A DNA stretch of 64,000 nucleotides from Natronoflexus pectinivorans (GCF_004345615.1 NZ_SLWK01000003.1:248001-312000), one strand, 5' to 3'; shown: positions 35,427 through 44,503, counted from the first letter of the stretch. Translations and numbers: made by a program. The notes: a model not told the origin generated them from the sequence alone.

Positions 35427-35897
35427 ATGGAGCTACACATCAACCTTTCGAAAAGAAACAAGTCAAGAACCAGAATCTTTTATGGGATAATCCTTGTACT
35501 CTTTTCAATTTCATTTTTAATTATAAAGCTACTTATAGATGGCCACATCAGCACCTTTGATTGGATATATGTTATAGCATTTATCCTACTGGGCATAGGC
35601 CATCTGATTGAAGGATATGGATTCTCTTTTGCCACATTATTAAATAGAGAAGCTTTTGTTCATATTGGAGAATCCGGCTTTAGAATTAAAAAAGATGCTT
35701 TTTCCAAGGAAAAAGTAATTGAATGGAATCATGTTAAATCAATTGAATACAAATCGGCTCAATATAAAATAGGATTGAATAATAACGAAATCATCCGTAT
35801 AGATATCCCTACAGATGATTATCATCGGGTTCAGATTATTAAGGAATCCGTAAATCATTATGCAGAAAAAAATGAAATTCATATAGTCCATTTGTAA
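35427..35897 (+). CDS. Small membrane protein with two helices and a PH-like C-terminal domain
   Basis: Unrecognised, 156 residues from ATG 35427 (an in-frame TTG exists at 35406). Two hydrophobic helices lie at about residues 18-38 and 47-75. The rest is soluble and beta-rich (GFRIKKDAFSKEKVIEWNHV, then IEYKSAQYKIGLNNNEIIRI), like the bacterial PH-like domain of small membrane proteins in Bacteroidota. It ends 5 nt before the SDR gene and is probably cotranscribed with it. No function is proposed. Confidence 0.65.
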   Translation: MELHINLSKRNKSRTRIFYGIILVLFSISFLIIKLLIDGHISTFDWIYVIAFILLGIGHLIEGYGFSFATLLNREAFVHIGESGFRIKKDAFSKEKVIEWNHVKSIEYKSAQYKIGLNNNEIIRIDIPTDDYHRVQIIKESVNHYAEKNEIHIVHL

Positions 35898-35902
35898 TAA
35901 TC

Positions 35903-36715
35903 ATGACACACAGATTCATGGATAAAAAAAGAGTTGCATTAGTAACAGGTGTAAGTAGAATTAATGGTATTGGAAAAGCCATATGTATTGAATTGGCCAA
36001 ACAAGGAATAGACATTTTTTTCACCTACTGGCGACCATATGACAAATCCATGCCATGGGGGATTGATGATAATGAACCGGCAATAATTCAAGATGAAATA
36101 TCAGACCTGGGCGTTCATTGTAAACACTATGAAGCTGATTTAATGAATGAATCAAGTATCGAACTGATATTTAATAAAGTAAAAGAATATTTTGGTTCAG
36201 TCTCTATTTTAATAAATAATGCTACATACAGCACGCAAACAGATATTAAAAGTATTACATCTGAGAATCTGGATAACCATTACATGGTTAACCTAAAAGC
36301 ACCACTACTGCTAACACAAAAATTTGTAGACCGATATGATGGAAATGCCCATGGACGAATAATAAACATCACATCAGGCCAAAGTTTGAGTGCAATGAGC
36401 AACGAAATTGCCTACGCAGTTACGAAGGGAGGAATAGAAACATTTACTAAAACCATGCAGCATGAACTTGGTTTTAAGAACATCACAATAAATGCAGTCA
36501 ATCCTGGCTTAACTGATTCCGGGTGGATAAACTCCGGGTGGATAGACCAAAAGCAAACCGAGATTTTTCGAAAAAGATTTCCTAGAGGAAGATTTGGTTT
36601 GCCTGCTGATGCAGCAAAACTGGTGGGATTCCTTGTAAATGAAAATGCCGATTGGATAACAGGCCAAATCATACATTCAGAAGGGGGATTTATAAGAGAA
36701 AGTTATGAATGTTAA
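35903..36715 (+). CDS. SDR-family oxidoreductase (FabG-like)
   Basis: A 270-residue short-chain dehydrogenase. The cofactor motif is VALVTGVSRINGIGKAI, followed by NNATYS, the Ser of NITSGQS and the YAVTKGG active site (Tyr and Lys). The N-terminal segment YWRPYDKSMPWGIDDNEP is typical of a clade annotated as 3-ketoacyl-(ACP) reductase outside the fab operon. The start could also be ATG 35918, where MDKKRVALVTG begins. After NPGLTDSG the residues SGWIN and SGWID form a 5-residue tandem duplication from a 15-bp repeat (36518-36529 and 36533-36544); it lies in the substrate loop. The substrate is unknown. Confidence 0.85.
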   Translation: MTHRFMDKKRVALVTGVSRINGIGKAICIELAKQGIDIFFTYWRPYDKSMPWGIDDNEPAIIQDEISDLGVHCKHYEADLMNESSIELIFNKVKEYFGSVSILINNATYSTQTDIKSITSENLDNHYMVNLKAPLLLTQKFVDRYDGNAHGRIINITSGQSLSAMSNEIAYAVTKGGIETFTKTMQHELGFKNITINAVNPGLTDSGWINSGWIDQKQTEIFRKRFPRGRFGLPADAAKLVGFLVNENADWITGQIIHSEGGFIRESYEC

Positions 36716-36811
36716 AAACAACACTCTATAATTTGATAAGCCGGAGTTAAAACATGCTCATAAGTGCTAACTAAATAAAGGTTGACGAAGGATTAACAAA
36801 ATAATTTTCGG

Positions 36812-36890
36812 ATGAAACGAGACAGGAGGCTTCGGGACGAGTTCCATCCCGAGTACTCGGGATGGAAAAACAAATTATAGACACATGAAA
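36812..36890 (+). repeat. Repeat element with 26-bp perfect palindrome and uORF, ending at a gene start
   Basis: A short ORF starting ATGAAACGAG runs 22 codons from 36812 to a TAG at 36878-36880, four bases before the start of the next gene. Inside it, 36842-36867 is a perfect 26-bp palindrome centred on GAGTACTC. The last 22 nt (36869-36890), which include the start codon of the hydrolase gene, are identical to 43975-43996. Confidence 0.65.
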
Positions 36891-38279
36891 GCAACAATTA
36901 TTTTAATGGTTATCTTTTTAACAACCATTGGCGTAAACGCCCAGGACGTATCAGGAAAATGGTACGGAATAGTAGAAGTTCCCGGAGCTTCGTTACCTAT
37001 TGTTTTTAATATCGAAGAAACCGATGATGGATTTGTGTCAACCCTCGACAGTCCTGACCAGGGAGCTTATGGAATAGAGGTAAAAACAACAACATTTGTT
37101 GAAGGCATTTTATCAATTGAAATTCCGGGATTATTTCTGAAATACACAGGACAATTTGAAAACGAAGAAATTAAAGGAACATTTTCACAATCGGGATTTG
37201 ATATCCCTTTGGTGTTAACCCGCAACAAACCTGAAAAAAAAGCTTTACAGAGACCACAAGAGCCAACTCCTCCATTTCCTTATCATTCTGAAGATGTGAT
37301 TTTCAAAAATGAAGAAGCGGGAATTAACCTTGCCGGAACACTCACCTTACCAAACATGGATCAAGAGCATCCAGCAGTGGTGCTCATAACTGGCAGTGGT
37401 GCACAAAACCGGGATCAGGAGATTTTTGGCCACAAACCTTTTTTGGTCATTTCAGACTATCTAACACGACACGGAATAGCCGTACTAAGATTTGACGATC
37501 GTGGATACGGTGAGTCGGAAGGCGACTTTTCCAGTGCAACGTCGAAGGATTTTGCATCCGATGTGCAAAGTGCTGTTGAGTATCTTATGGCCCGCCCGGA
37601 AATTGACAGCAAGCGAATTGGTTTGGTTGGTCACAGCGAGGGAGGAATGATTGCTCCTATGGTAGCTGCTAAAAATGAAAAGATTGCATTTATAGTCCTT
37701 TTGGCCGGAACCGGCATGAAAGGGAGTGATCTGCTGCATCTTCAAGTTAAACAGATTAGCCGCGCTTCTGGAATGCAAGATTCTGAGATAGAGAAGTCAT
37801 TGAAAATTAACAGGAATGTTTTCAATATCGTCAGCAAGACTGAGGATATTAATGATTTAAAATCAAAACTCGAAACCTATTACAAAAGCATTCCATCAGA
37901 AGAAATACCTGGAGGAGTATTAACCGACGACATTATTAACTATCAGGTTAACATGTGGGCAACGCCCTGGATGCGATTTTTCTTAAATCACGACCCACTT
38001 ATCCCATTAAAAGAAGTAAAATGTCCGGTTTTAGCTGTAAATGGAGAAAAAGACCTCCAGGTACCTCCCAATGAGAACCTGTACGCCATTGAAAAAGCTC
38101 TGAAGCAAAGTGGCAATAAAAACCATTCGATTGTTATATTTGAGGGATTAAACCATCTTTTCCAGGAATGCGAAACAGGGCTGCCTTCATCATACGGTCA
38201 AATAGAACAAACCTTTGCCCCAATTGTACTTGAAACAATAACTGAATGGATAGTTACGCAAACAGAATCGATCCCTTAA
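36885..38279 (+). CDS. Secreted alpha/beta hydrolase
   Basis: A 464-residue protein with a cleavable signal peptide (ends GVNAQ). The N-terminal 120 residues form a lipocalin-like beta domain often found before such hydrolases (VSGKWYGIVEVPG ... GFDIPLVLTR). The hydrolase domain shows the oxyanion region ITGSGAQNRDQ, FDDRGYGESEG, the nucleophile elbow GHSEGGM, the Asp-bearing VNGEKDLQVP and the His in EGLNHLFQ. It resembles the EstD-type/S9-like alpha/beta hydrolases of Bacteroidota. The substrate is unknown and location probably periplasmic. The start coincides with a repeated 22-nt sequence, shared with the biotinyl-protein gene at 43991, that contains the ATG. Confidence 0.85.
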   Translation: MKATIILMVIFLTTIGVNAQDVSGKWYGIVEVPGASLPIVFNIEETDDGFVSTLDSPDQGAYGIEVKTTTFVEGILSIEIPGLFLKYTGQFENEEIKGTFSQSGFDIPLVLTRNKPEKKALQRPQEPTPPFPYHSEDVIFKNEEAGINLAGTLTLPNMDQEHPAVVLITGSGAQNRDQEIFGHKPFLVISDYLTRHGIAVLRFDDRGYGESEGDFSSATSKDFASDVQSAVEYLMARPEIDSKRIGLVGHSEGGMIAPMVAAKNEKIAFIVLLAGTGMKGSDLLHLQVKQISRASGMQDSEIEKSLKINRNVFNIVSKTEDINDLKSKLETYYKSIPSEEIPGGVLTDDIINYQVNMWATPWMRFFLNHDPLIPLKEVKCPVLAVNGEKDLQVPPNENLYAIEKALKQSGNKNHSIVIFEGLNHLFQECETGLPSSYGQIEQTFAPIVLETITEWIVTQTESIP

Positions 38280-38292
38280 TCATAAGTATCTA

Positions 38293-39216
38293 ATGTTTAG
38301 AAAACTGGTAGCCATTGAGCCTGTTGGCATAGTCCCTCACGTCGAGAATAAATTAAAACAATTTGCCAAAGAAGTAATCATGTATCCGGACATCCCTATG
38401 GATTCAAATGAAATAGCATTGCGCATTAACGACGCGGATGCGGTTTTATTAAGCTATACAACCACACTGGATGCGGAAACATTGAAAAAATGCCCAAATG
38501 TTCAATATATCGGAATGTGTTGTTTGTTATATTCTCCAGAAAGCGCAAACGTAGATATTCGTTATGCTGAAAAAAATGGCATAACCGTGACAGGTATTCG
38601 GGATTATGGAGATGAAGGAGTGGTTGAATATGTGATTAGTGAGTTGGTGCGATGTTTACATGGATTCGGAGCAAACGATAATGGAACTGACACCAAACCA
38701 TGGTTTGGTATGCCTTCGGAAATTACCGGTTTAAAAACCGGTATTATTGGTCTGGGAAAAGTTGGAGGAATGACTGCCGATGCACTCAAATTCTTTGGTG
38801 CAGAGATTTCATATTTTTCACGTAGTGAAAAAGAAGAAGCCAATGCAAAAGGTTTCCGGTATATGGATCTGAACAATTTATTATCGTACAACGATGTAAT
38901 CATTTGCTGCCTCAACAAAAACACAGTTCTTCTTCACAACGAACAATTCAATCACCTTGGGAATAGGAAAATTCTATTTAATGTAGGTTTATCGCCAGCA
39001 TGGGATCGTGAAGCATTCGAAAAATGGATAAAGGAAGATAATATCTGTTTTTGCGATTCCTTTGAAGCATTAGGAAGTATAGAATTGGCTAATCACCCTA
39101 ATGTGAAATGTATGGGAGTTTCGTCGGGAAGAACAAAACAGGCATTTGAGCGACTAAGTGAAAAAGTGCTCAAAAACATAGAAGAATTTATTCAGAATAG
39201 AAAATATCATCAATGA
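38293..39216 (+). CDS. D-isomer-specific 2-hydroxyacid dehydrogenase family protein
   Basis: A 307-residue NAD-dependent dehydrogenase with the split catalytic domain. The NAD-binding motif is GIIGLGKVGG (about residues 151-160). The YGDEGVVEYVISEL block is the usual helix before it; the Arg normally expected before the Glu is less clear. The C-terminal LFNVGLSPAWDREAF block replaces the typical NxxRG..VD segment, so it is a divergent member and the substrate cannot be predicted. It follows the hydrolase by 13 nt. Its 3' end overlaps the convergent hydrolase gene at 39188 by 29 nt. Confidence 0.75.
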   Translation: MFRKLVAIEPVGIVPHVENKLKQFAKEVIMYPDIPMDSNEIALRINDADAVLLSYTTTLDAETLKKCPNVQYIGMCCLLYSPESANVDIRYAEKNGITVTGIRDYGDEGVVEYVISELVRCLHGFGANDNGTDTKPWFGMPSEITGLKTGIIGLGKVGGMTADALKFFGAEISYFSRSEKEEANAKGFRYMDLNNLLSYNDVIICCLNKNTVLLHNEQFNHLGNRKILFNVGLSPAWDREAFEKWIKEDNICFCDSFEALGSIELANHPNVKCMGVSSGRTKQAFERLSEKVLKNIEEFIQNRKYHQ

Positions 39217-40186
39217 AAACGTCCAGCGCAAGCTTTACTGCTTCAACATCTCCCGATCGCAGGTGACATCCAATAACATGATCTCCGGCATCGGGGATGG
39301 CTTGCTTCAATTTTAAATGCGACGGGGTGAATAACTCATCAAACATTTTTAACATGGCATCAACACGAACCACATCATCTTGTTCCTGTTCGTTTTTGTA
39401 GTAATAAAGCATTAATGCTGGCTGAGATACCCTTTTAAAGAGAGCCGGTTTCATAGCTGTTTTCAGGAATTCCTGGAGTTCTGCCACTGCATTTAAGCTA
39501 TACTGACGGTACCAATATTTATCGTACCAGTCAGCCGGGTGATCTGAAATTGTTTTGTTACTTCCCGTAATTGCTTTCCCCAGTTTAAGTCCCCAGGGTT
39601 GGTTCATAATCCATATATTCGGGTCGTTGACCCGAATATTGGGTGAAAGCAAGATGATTGCTTTCACATCCTCAAACTGAGCAGCCATCAATAAAGCCAA
39701 TGAGGCACCGGTGGATGTTCCCATCAAAACAATCTCATCTCCCAATGCCCTGGCAATGGAAAGATGCTCAAGAGCATCATCCCAAAACTTTTGAACAGAA
39801 AATTGCTGCATGGGTAATGTATCAGTCAATCCATGATCATAAAGCCGGGAAAGCAAAAGATTAGCTCCCATCCTGTCAGTAACGTGTTGATGAACCGGGT
39901 TTCCTTCTTCGTGACTAGCACCAAAACCATGCAGATAAACTAACACCTTTGGGGTAGCTTCCTTTGATGAGTCACAAGCCCAGACAATGGAGGCCTGGTT
40001 ATTTGGCTTAATGGAGAAGTTTGCTTCACGTAAAGTCAGTTTGGCTTCTGCTTCAATTGGACTTATTGGTGTTTGAGGAACATTGGTATGATAAACCGGC
40101 ATATCTGGTCTTGGCCCAATAAACCATACCAGAGCCAAAACAAATAATATCCCCGGAAGATAATATTTTACACCACGGTTCATCAC
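39188..40186 (-). CDS. Membrane-anchored alpha/beta hydrolase
   Basis: A 332-residue protein with an N-terminal membrane helix (YYLPGILFVLALVWFIG) and an alpha/beta-hydrolase domain: VLVYLHGFGASHEEGNP, the nucleophile elbow GTSTGAS, the ILLSPNIRVNDPNIW block and DAGDHVIGCH near the C-terminus with the catalytic His. It resembles lysophospholipase-like carboxylesterases. It is probably anchored in the inner membrane facing the periplasm. It lies 7 nt downstream of the THUMP methyltransferase gene, so the two may share a transcript. The start could be the second Met. Substrate unknown. Confidence 0.82.
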   Translation of the reverse strand: MMNRGVKYYLPGILFVLALVWFIGPRPDMPVYHTNVPQTPISPIEAEAKLTLREANFSIKPNNQASIVWACDSSKEATPKVLVYLHGFGASHEEGNPVHQHVTDRMGANLLLSRLYDHGLTDTLPMQQFSVQKFWDDALEHLSIARALGDEIVLMGTSTGASLALLMAAQFEDVKAIILLSPNIRVNDPNIWIMNQPWGLKLGKAITGSNKTISDHPADWYDKYWYRQYSLNAVAELQEFLKTAMKPALFKRVSQPALMLYYYKNEQEQDDVVRVDAMLKMFDELFTPSHLKLKQAIPDAGDHVIGCHLRSGDVEAVKLALDVFIDDIFYSE

Positions 40187-40193
40187 TCTGGAA

Positions 40194-41369
40194 TTATTCT
40201 CCCCTACTCTCTCTGATTTTCATAAGGGAACGGTTTACGCGTTTTTTCGATCCTTCGTATAATCCGAATTTATGAAAACCACATTTTAAAGCACCATTGA
40301 AAAGCGTATGCTTTTCAGATGGTTTAAGCCCCACCAATTTTAAAGCCTCCAGATTGGAACTTATTATCCATGCCTCCCAGCCGGTATATTCATGTTTCAG
40401 CTTGGTGCCAACCCCTTCATACAAAACAACAATATCCTTTGTTTTAAGTCGCTCATCATAAGGAGGGTTCATCATTAAAACACCACCTTTGCCAATGGGA
40501 TGAGTTTCACTAAAAGCAGCCACCTGAAAATCGATGTATTGTTTCAATCCAAAATCCAGAGCCGATTGCCGGGCTATATCAATGGACTTTTTAGACATAT
40601 CACTTCCTGAAATTCTACAATCGGGGCGATTAACTTTACTTTTGGCTTCCTCAAGAACAGTTTTCCACAATTCCGGATCAAAATTATTCCATCTGGAAAA
40701 TCCAAACTCTGTTCTTTTGATATTCGGAGCCATATTGGCAGCAATCATAGTTGCTTCCATTACAATGGTTCCCGAACCGCACATAGGATCGTGAAACGGA
40801 CGAACACCGTCCCAACCTGAAAGCAATATCATTCCGGCTGCCAACACCTCATTGATGGGTGCCGGATGCTCGCCTCCCCTGTATCCCCTTCTGTTAAGAG
40901 GTTCACCGGAACTATCCATGGATAAAGTAAATTTATCTTCAGCCACATGGACATTAATCAGCAAGTTGGGTCGTTCCACATCAACAGAAGGGCGTTTACC
41001 GGTACTTTCTCGAAACTGGTCACAAATGGCGTCTTTGGTTTTAAGCGCCACATATTTACTATGTTGAAAATACTTTGAAAAAACGACTGCATCAATGGCC
41101 AAAGTCTGGTCGTTGCGCAAGTAAGGTGACCAATTAAACGCCTTTACCTTTTCGTACAATTGTTGCTCATCTCTGGCGGTAAAAGTCGTTAGAGGTTGAA
41201 GAATCCGGATAGCAGTACGCAAACACAAATTACTTTTATACAACAACTCTTTGTTGGATTCAAAAGAAACGGCTCTTTTTAAAATTTGAACATCTCTGGC
41301 TCCCATCTCTTCCAGCTCTTTAGCCAGAACAGGTTCCAGTCCGTGAAAAGTTTTAGCAACAAGTTTCAA
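40194..41369 (-). CDS. THUMP-domain class I SAM-dependent RNA methyltransferase (RlmL type)
   Basis: A 391-residue cytoplasmic enzyme. The N-terminal part has the THUMP/ferredoxin-like region (AKTFHGLEPVLAKELEEMG). The methyltransferase domain has the SAM-binding HDPMCGSGTIVMEA and the NPPYDERL catalytic motif, with GEPLNRRGYRGGEHPAPINEVLA before it. This resembles the N-terminal half of E. coli RlmL, which makes m2G2445 in 23S rRNA. The RlmK half is absent, as usual in Bacteroidota. It starts after the ferritin terminator and is followed by an esterase. Confidence 0.88.
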   Translation of the reverse strand: MKLVAKTFHGLEPVLAKELEEMGARDVQILKRAVSFESNKELLYKSNLCLRTAIRILQPLTTFTARDEQQLYEKVKAFNWSPYLRNDQTLAIDAVVFSKYFQHSKYVALKTKDAICDQFRESTGKRPSVDVERPNLLINVHVAEDKFTLSMDSSGEPLNRRGYRGGEHPAPINEVLAAGMILLSGWDGVRPFHDPMCGSGTIVMEATMIAANMAPNIKRTEFGFSRWNNFDPELWKTVLEEAKSKVNRPDCRISGSDMSKKSIDIARQSALDFGLKQYIDFQVAAFSETHPIGKGGVLMMNPPYDERLKTKDIVVLYEGVGTKLKHEYTGWEAWIISSNLEALKLVGLKPSEKHTLFNGALKCGFHKFGLYEGSKKRVNRSLMKIRESRGE

Positions 41370-41441
41370 AACAGGTATATTTAAATGAATTTTTTACAAT
41401 GCAAAAATAGTAAAATCAACGGTTAAATCGTTTTAAATAAA

Positions 41442-41473
41442 ACAGGTTAAACCTCAAAAAAGGTTTAACCTGT
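41442..41473 (-). terminator. Terminator of the ferritin gene
   Basis: The 13-bp arms ACAGGTTAAACCT (41442-41454) and 41461-41473 pair perfectly, and on the minus strand are followed by TTTTATTT. It lies 33 nt beyond the ferritin stop codon. Confidence 0.8.
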
Positions 41474-41505
41474 ATTTTGTTCCAAAAGTCTGCTAAATGA
41501 AAAAA

Positions 41506-42012
41506 CTATTCAGCTGCTGTCTCACCTTGAGCACGCATGGAGAGAATATCTCTGTCGAAAAGGTACAATCCGCCATCACCCAAGAGATTAAGTTTGTCAA
41601 TAATAGTCTGAGCAGAAGCCTCCTCCTCAATTTGTTCTTCTACAAACCACTGAATCCAGTTATGTGTTGTAAAGTCCTTTTCATTCAAACATACAGCCAC
41701 AATGTCATTAATTGACTTGGTAACATATTGCTCGTGCGAAAGAACCTGCTCAAACATTTTATGGACATTATCAAAATCAACAGGGGGCTTTTCAAACGCC
41801 GGGATAATGGCTTTGCCACCTCTTTCGTTAACATATGCAATAAATTTCAGCATGTGCATACGTTCTTCATCCGCTTGTGCATACATCCATTTGGATACAC
41901 CTTCCATTCCTTTGGTTTCGGCCCAACTGGCCATGGCTAAATAGAGGTTGGATGAATAACCTTCTTTTTCTATTTGCGCTACCAAAGCTTTTTCTACTTT
42001 CTTATTAAGCAT
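41506..42012 (-). CDS. ftnA: Ferritin (non-haem)
   Basis: The 168-residue protein is a standard bacterial ferritin. The ferroxidase residues E17, E50 and H53 are present (KEGYSSNLYLAMASWAET and QADEERMHM), with the second metal-site helix VEEQIEEEASAQ. It oxidises and stores iron in 24-mer cages. It is a single-gene unit, divergent from accC, with its own terminator. An iron-responsive operator is not obvious in the AT-rich upstream region. Confidence 0.95.
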   Translation of the reverse strand: MLNKKVEKALVAQIEKEGYSSNLYLAMASWAETKGMEGVSKWMYAQADEERMHMLKFIAYVNERGGKAIIPAFEKPPVDFDNVHKMFEQVLSHEQYVTKSINDIVAVCLNEKDFTTHNWIQWFVEEQIEEEASAQTIIDKLNLLGDGGLYLFDRDILSMRAQGETAAE

Positions 42013-42268
42013 GGTTAATTAGTTTAATTGGTTTATCAATATTAATTCAAAAAACAGTGAAAAGTTCAATTATATCAACTAAAATGCCTAATTTGGAATT
42101 ATTCTAATTAAACAATTTACATATTAGAATGTTCTATTGGTTGGATGTTACAAAAATGTAACATTCTGACATATGAATAAATTACTGATTATATTACCAT
42201 TAAATGCCTGCACATTGTAATGTTTTAAAATAATCTGAACTTCCCCTTTAATAAAATCCAATTGCTTT

Positions 42269-43780
42269 ATGATAAAGAAAATTCTTGTAGCAAACAGAGG
42301 AGAGATCGCCGTAAGAATCATCCGTACGTGTCGCGAAATGGACATAAAAAGTATAGCGGTTTTCTCAGATGCAGACAGAACTTCCTTACATGTAAGGTAT
42401 GCTGATGAAGCATACCGAATTGGCCCTCCTCCATCGGCAGAGAGTTATTTAAATATGGATGCAATTATCAAGATTGCAAAAAAATCAAAAGCAGATGCCA
42501 TACACCCAGGTTATGGCTTTTTGTCTGAAAATGCAGAGTTTGCAGAAAAAGTGCGGAAAGCAGGACTCATTTTCATTGGGCCATCAGCTGAAGCCATCAT
42601 AGCCATGGGAGATAAAATGAGAGCCCGTGAACTGATGCAAAAAGCTGAGGTCCCGGTTGTTCCCGGTTCCGGAGCCCTGCCCGATGATGAAGCAAAAATA
42701 AAAGAGTTGGCATCAGAAATTGGCTATCCTGTTATGATTAAAGCTTCAGCAGGTGGAGGTGGAAAAGGGATGCGTCTTGTTCATAGCTCAAAAGATCTGA
42801 TCAGTTCAAATAGACGTGCCCGATCGGAAGCAGCATCAGCCTTTGGAAACGATGCGGTTTATTTGGAAAAATACCTGGAAGAACCGCACCACATTGAGTT
42901 TCAGATTTTGGCAGACAATCATGGAAATGTCATTCATCTGTTTGAGCGTGAGTGTAGCGTTCAGAGGCGCCATCAGAAAGTAATTGAGGAGACACCTTCC
43001 CCATTTTTGACTGATGAAATAAGACAGGAGATGGCTAAACATGCCATAGCTGCGGCAAAATCGGTTAATTACTCCGGAGCAGGAACCATTGAGTTTCTCA
43101 TGGATAAGCACCATCATTTCTATTTCCTCGAGATGAACACGCGTCTACAGGTAGAGCATCCAATTACCGAGCGTGTAACAGGGGTTGACTTGGTTAAGGC
43201 ACAAATTCTAATCGCCAACAATGAGCCGTTACATCTTCAACAAGACGAGTTAAAGCAGTCAGGACATGCCATAGAAGCCAGGATATATGCCGAAGACCCT
43301 TACCACAACTTTATGCCTGGTGCCGGATTGATTCGTCACATTTCAGAACCATTAGGCCTTGGTATGCGAACTGACGGCTATGTTTTTGAAGGTTATGAAG
43401 TTCCGGTTTACTACGACCCGCTTATTTCGAAACTGATTATTTGGGCACCCACACGAGCAGAAGCTATTGACAGAATGAAGCGTGCCTTATATGAATACAA
43501 AATCACAGGTATAAAAACCAACATTGCTTTTATACAACGCATCATGGAGGCCAACGATTTTATTGAGGGTAATTACAACACGCATTTTATAGAAGAAAAT
43601 CTGGATTTTTTGTTGCAACCATCAGTACAATCTAAAGAGATTGAAGATATTGCCATGATCATGGCATATCTTGATTACCAAAACAAGCAAAACAAGCGTA
43701 AGGATTTTGTGTCTCATCAACAAAAACATCATTCCAACTGGAAAAATTTTGGACGACTGTTCCGGCACAATCCTTATTAA
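42269..43780 (+). CDS. accC: Biotin carboxylase subunit (AccC-like)
   Basis: This 503-residue ATP-grasp enzyme carboxylates biotin. It begins IKKILVANRGEIAVRIIRTCR, has GYGFLSENAEFAE, the glycine-rich SAGGGGKGMRLV loop, FERECSVQRRHQKVIEE, EMNTRLQVEHPITERVTGVDL and AGLIRHI in the C-terminal region. The last 50 residues (IEDIAMIMAYLDYQNKQNKRK ...) go beyond E. coli AccC (449) and resemble the biotin carboxylases of propionyl-CoA carboxylases and oxaloacetate decarboxylase-type enzymes. A biotinyl protein follows, but no carboxyltransferase gene is adjacent, so the complex partner lies elsewhere. The gene starts after an AT-rich leader. Confidence 0.92.
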   Translation: MIKKILVANRGEIAVRIIRTCREMDIKSIAVFSDADRTSLHVRYADEAYRIGPPPSAESYLNMDAIIKIAKKSKADAIHPGYGFLSENAEFAEKVRKAGLIFIGPSAEAIIAMGDKMRARELMQKAEVPVVPGSGALPDDEAKIKELASEIGYPVMIKASAGGGGKGMRLVHSSKDLISSNRRARSEAASAFGNDAVYLEKYLEEPHHIEFQILADNHGNVIHLFERECSVQRRHQKVIEETPSPFLTDEIRQEMAKHAIAAAKSVNYSGAGTIEFLMDKHHHFYFLEMNTRLQVEHPITERVTGVDLVKAQILIANNEPLHLQQDELKQSGHAIEARIYAEDPYHNFMPGAGLIRHISEPLGLGMRTDGYVFEGYEVPVYYDPLISKLIIWAPTRAEAIDRMKRALYEYKITGIKTNIAFIQRIMEANDFIEGNYNTHFIEENLDFLLQPSVQSKEIEDIAMIMAYLDYQNKQNKRKDFVSHQQKHHSNWKNFGRLFRHNPY

Positions 43781-43860
43781 ATGAAGTGATTGTGATAGAT
43801 AAAATGGACACCATAAATCAAGCCTTATCGGAAAGCTACAATGCAAAGTAAAATAATAAT

Positions 43861-43996
43861 TGGCGAGTACCATTTGGCCTTAATAACTAAATTTTGACAC
43901 ATGAAACGAGCCATGAGGATCAATTCTTACACAGGGGAATGAATATGATGGCGAGTTCCATGTGACCGTTGAATAACAAATTATAGACACATGAAA
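43861..43996 (+). repeat. About 89-bp tandem duplication upstream of the biotinyl-protein gene
   Basis: 43861-43910 and 43949-44000 are related: each has TGGCGAGT(A/T)CCAT, then TAAC..AAATT, then GACACATGAAA. The first copy encodes a 13-codon ORF from 43901 to a TGA at 43940-43942; the second supplies the start codon of the gene at 43991. The same element, with uORF, precedes the gene at 36885. Confidence 0.65.
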
Positions 43997-44497
43997 ATGA
44001 TGGTTCAAAACGGGAAAACAAATAAAACCGTTAAAGTAATTGAAAAAAATGGTGATATTTTTAAAGTATCCATAAACAATAAAATATATGAACTTGATGT
44101 TGTAAAAGCAGCAGAAGGGGTTTATTCAATTTTATATAAAGGCCGAAGCATTGGTATGGAGATGATTGAAAGTGGCGAGGCAGGTAATTATAAAGTTAAT
44201 ACGTTGCATAATTACTTTGAGTTGAAAGTAATTCCAGCGATTATATCCAGCTCCAACGGGAATGGGAAAAAGTTGAAAAACCAACTGATTAAAGCTCCTA
44301 TGTCAGGAAAAATTGTAAAACTAAAAGTTAACAAAGGAGACAAAGTAGAAGCCGGGACCCCTCTCATAGTGCTTTCGGCCATGAAAATGGAAAACGAAAT
44401 CACAAGTGATATATCAGGTACTGTTGAAAAAATAGACGTTTCAGAGGAAAGCCTTGTCAATGAAGGACAATCGCTGATACATATTAAAAGCAATTAG
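43991..44497 (+). CDS. accB: Biotin carboxyl carrier (biotinyl-domain) protein
   Basis: A 168-residue protein whose last 75 residues form a biotinyl domain: LIKAPMSGKIVKLKVNKGD, the biotin-accepting lysine in SAMKMEN, and the closing GQSLIHIKS. The N-terminal part (about residues 1-90) is a beta-rich domain like that of the biotin-carrier subunits of propionyl-CoA carboxylase or oxaloacetate decarboxylase. It lies 210 nt after accC. The gene start overlaps a repeated 22-nt element also present at 36869-36890. With accC it would need a carboxyltransferase from elsewhere, so which acyl-CoA or keto acid is carboxylated is uncertain. Confidence 0.88.
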   Translation: MKMMVQNGKTNKTVKVIEKNGDIFKVSINNKIYELDVVKAAEGVYSILYKGRSIGMEMIESGEAGNYKVNTLHNYFELKVIPAIISSSNGNGKKLKNQLIKAPMSGKIVKLKVNKGDKVEAGTPLIVLSAMKMENEITSDISGTVEKIDVSEESLVNEGQSLIHIKSN

Positions 44498-44503
44498 ATC
44501 ATG

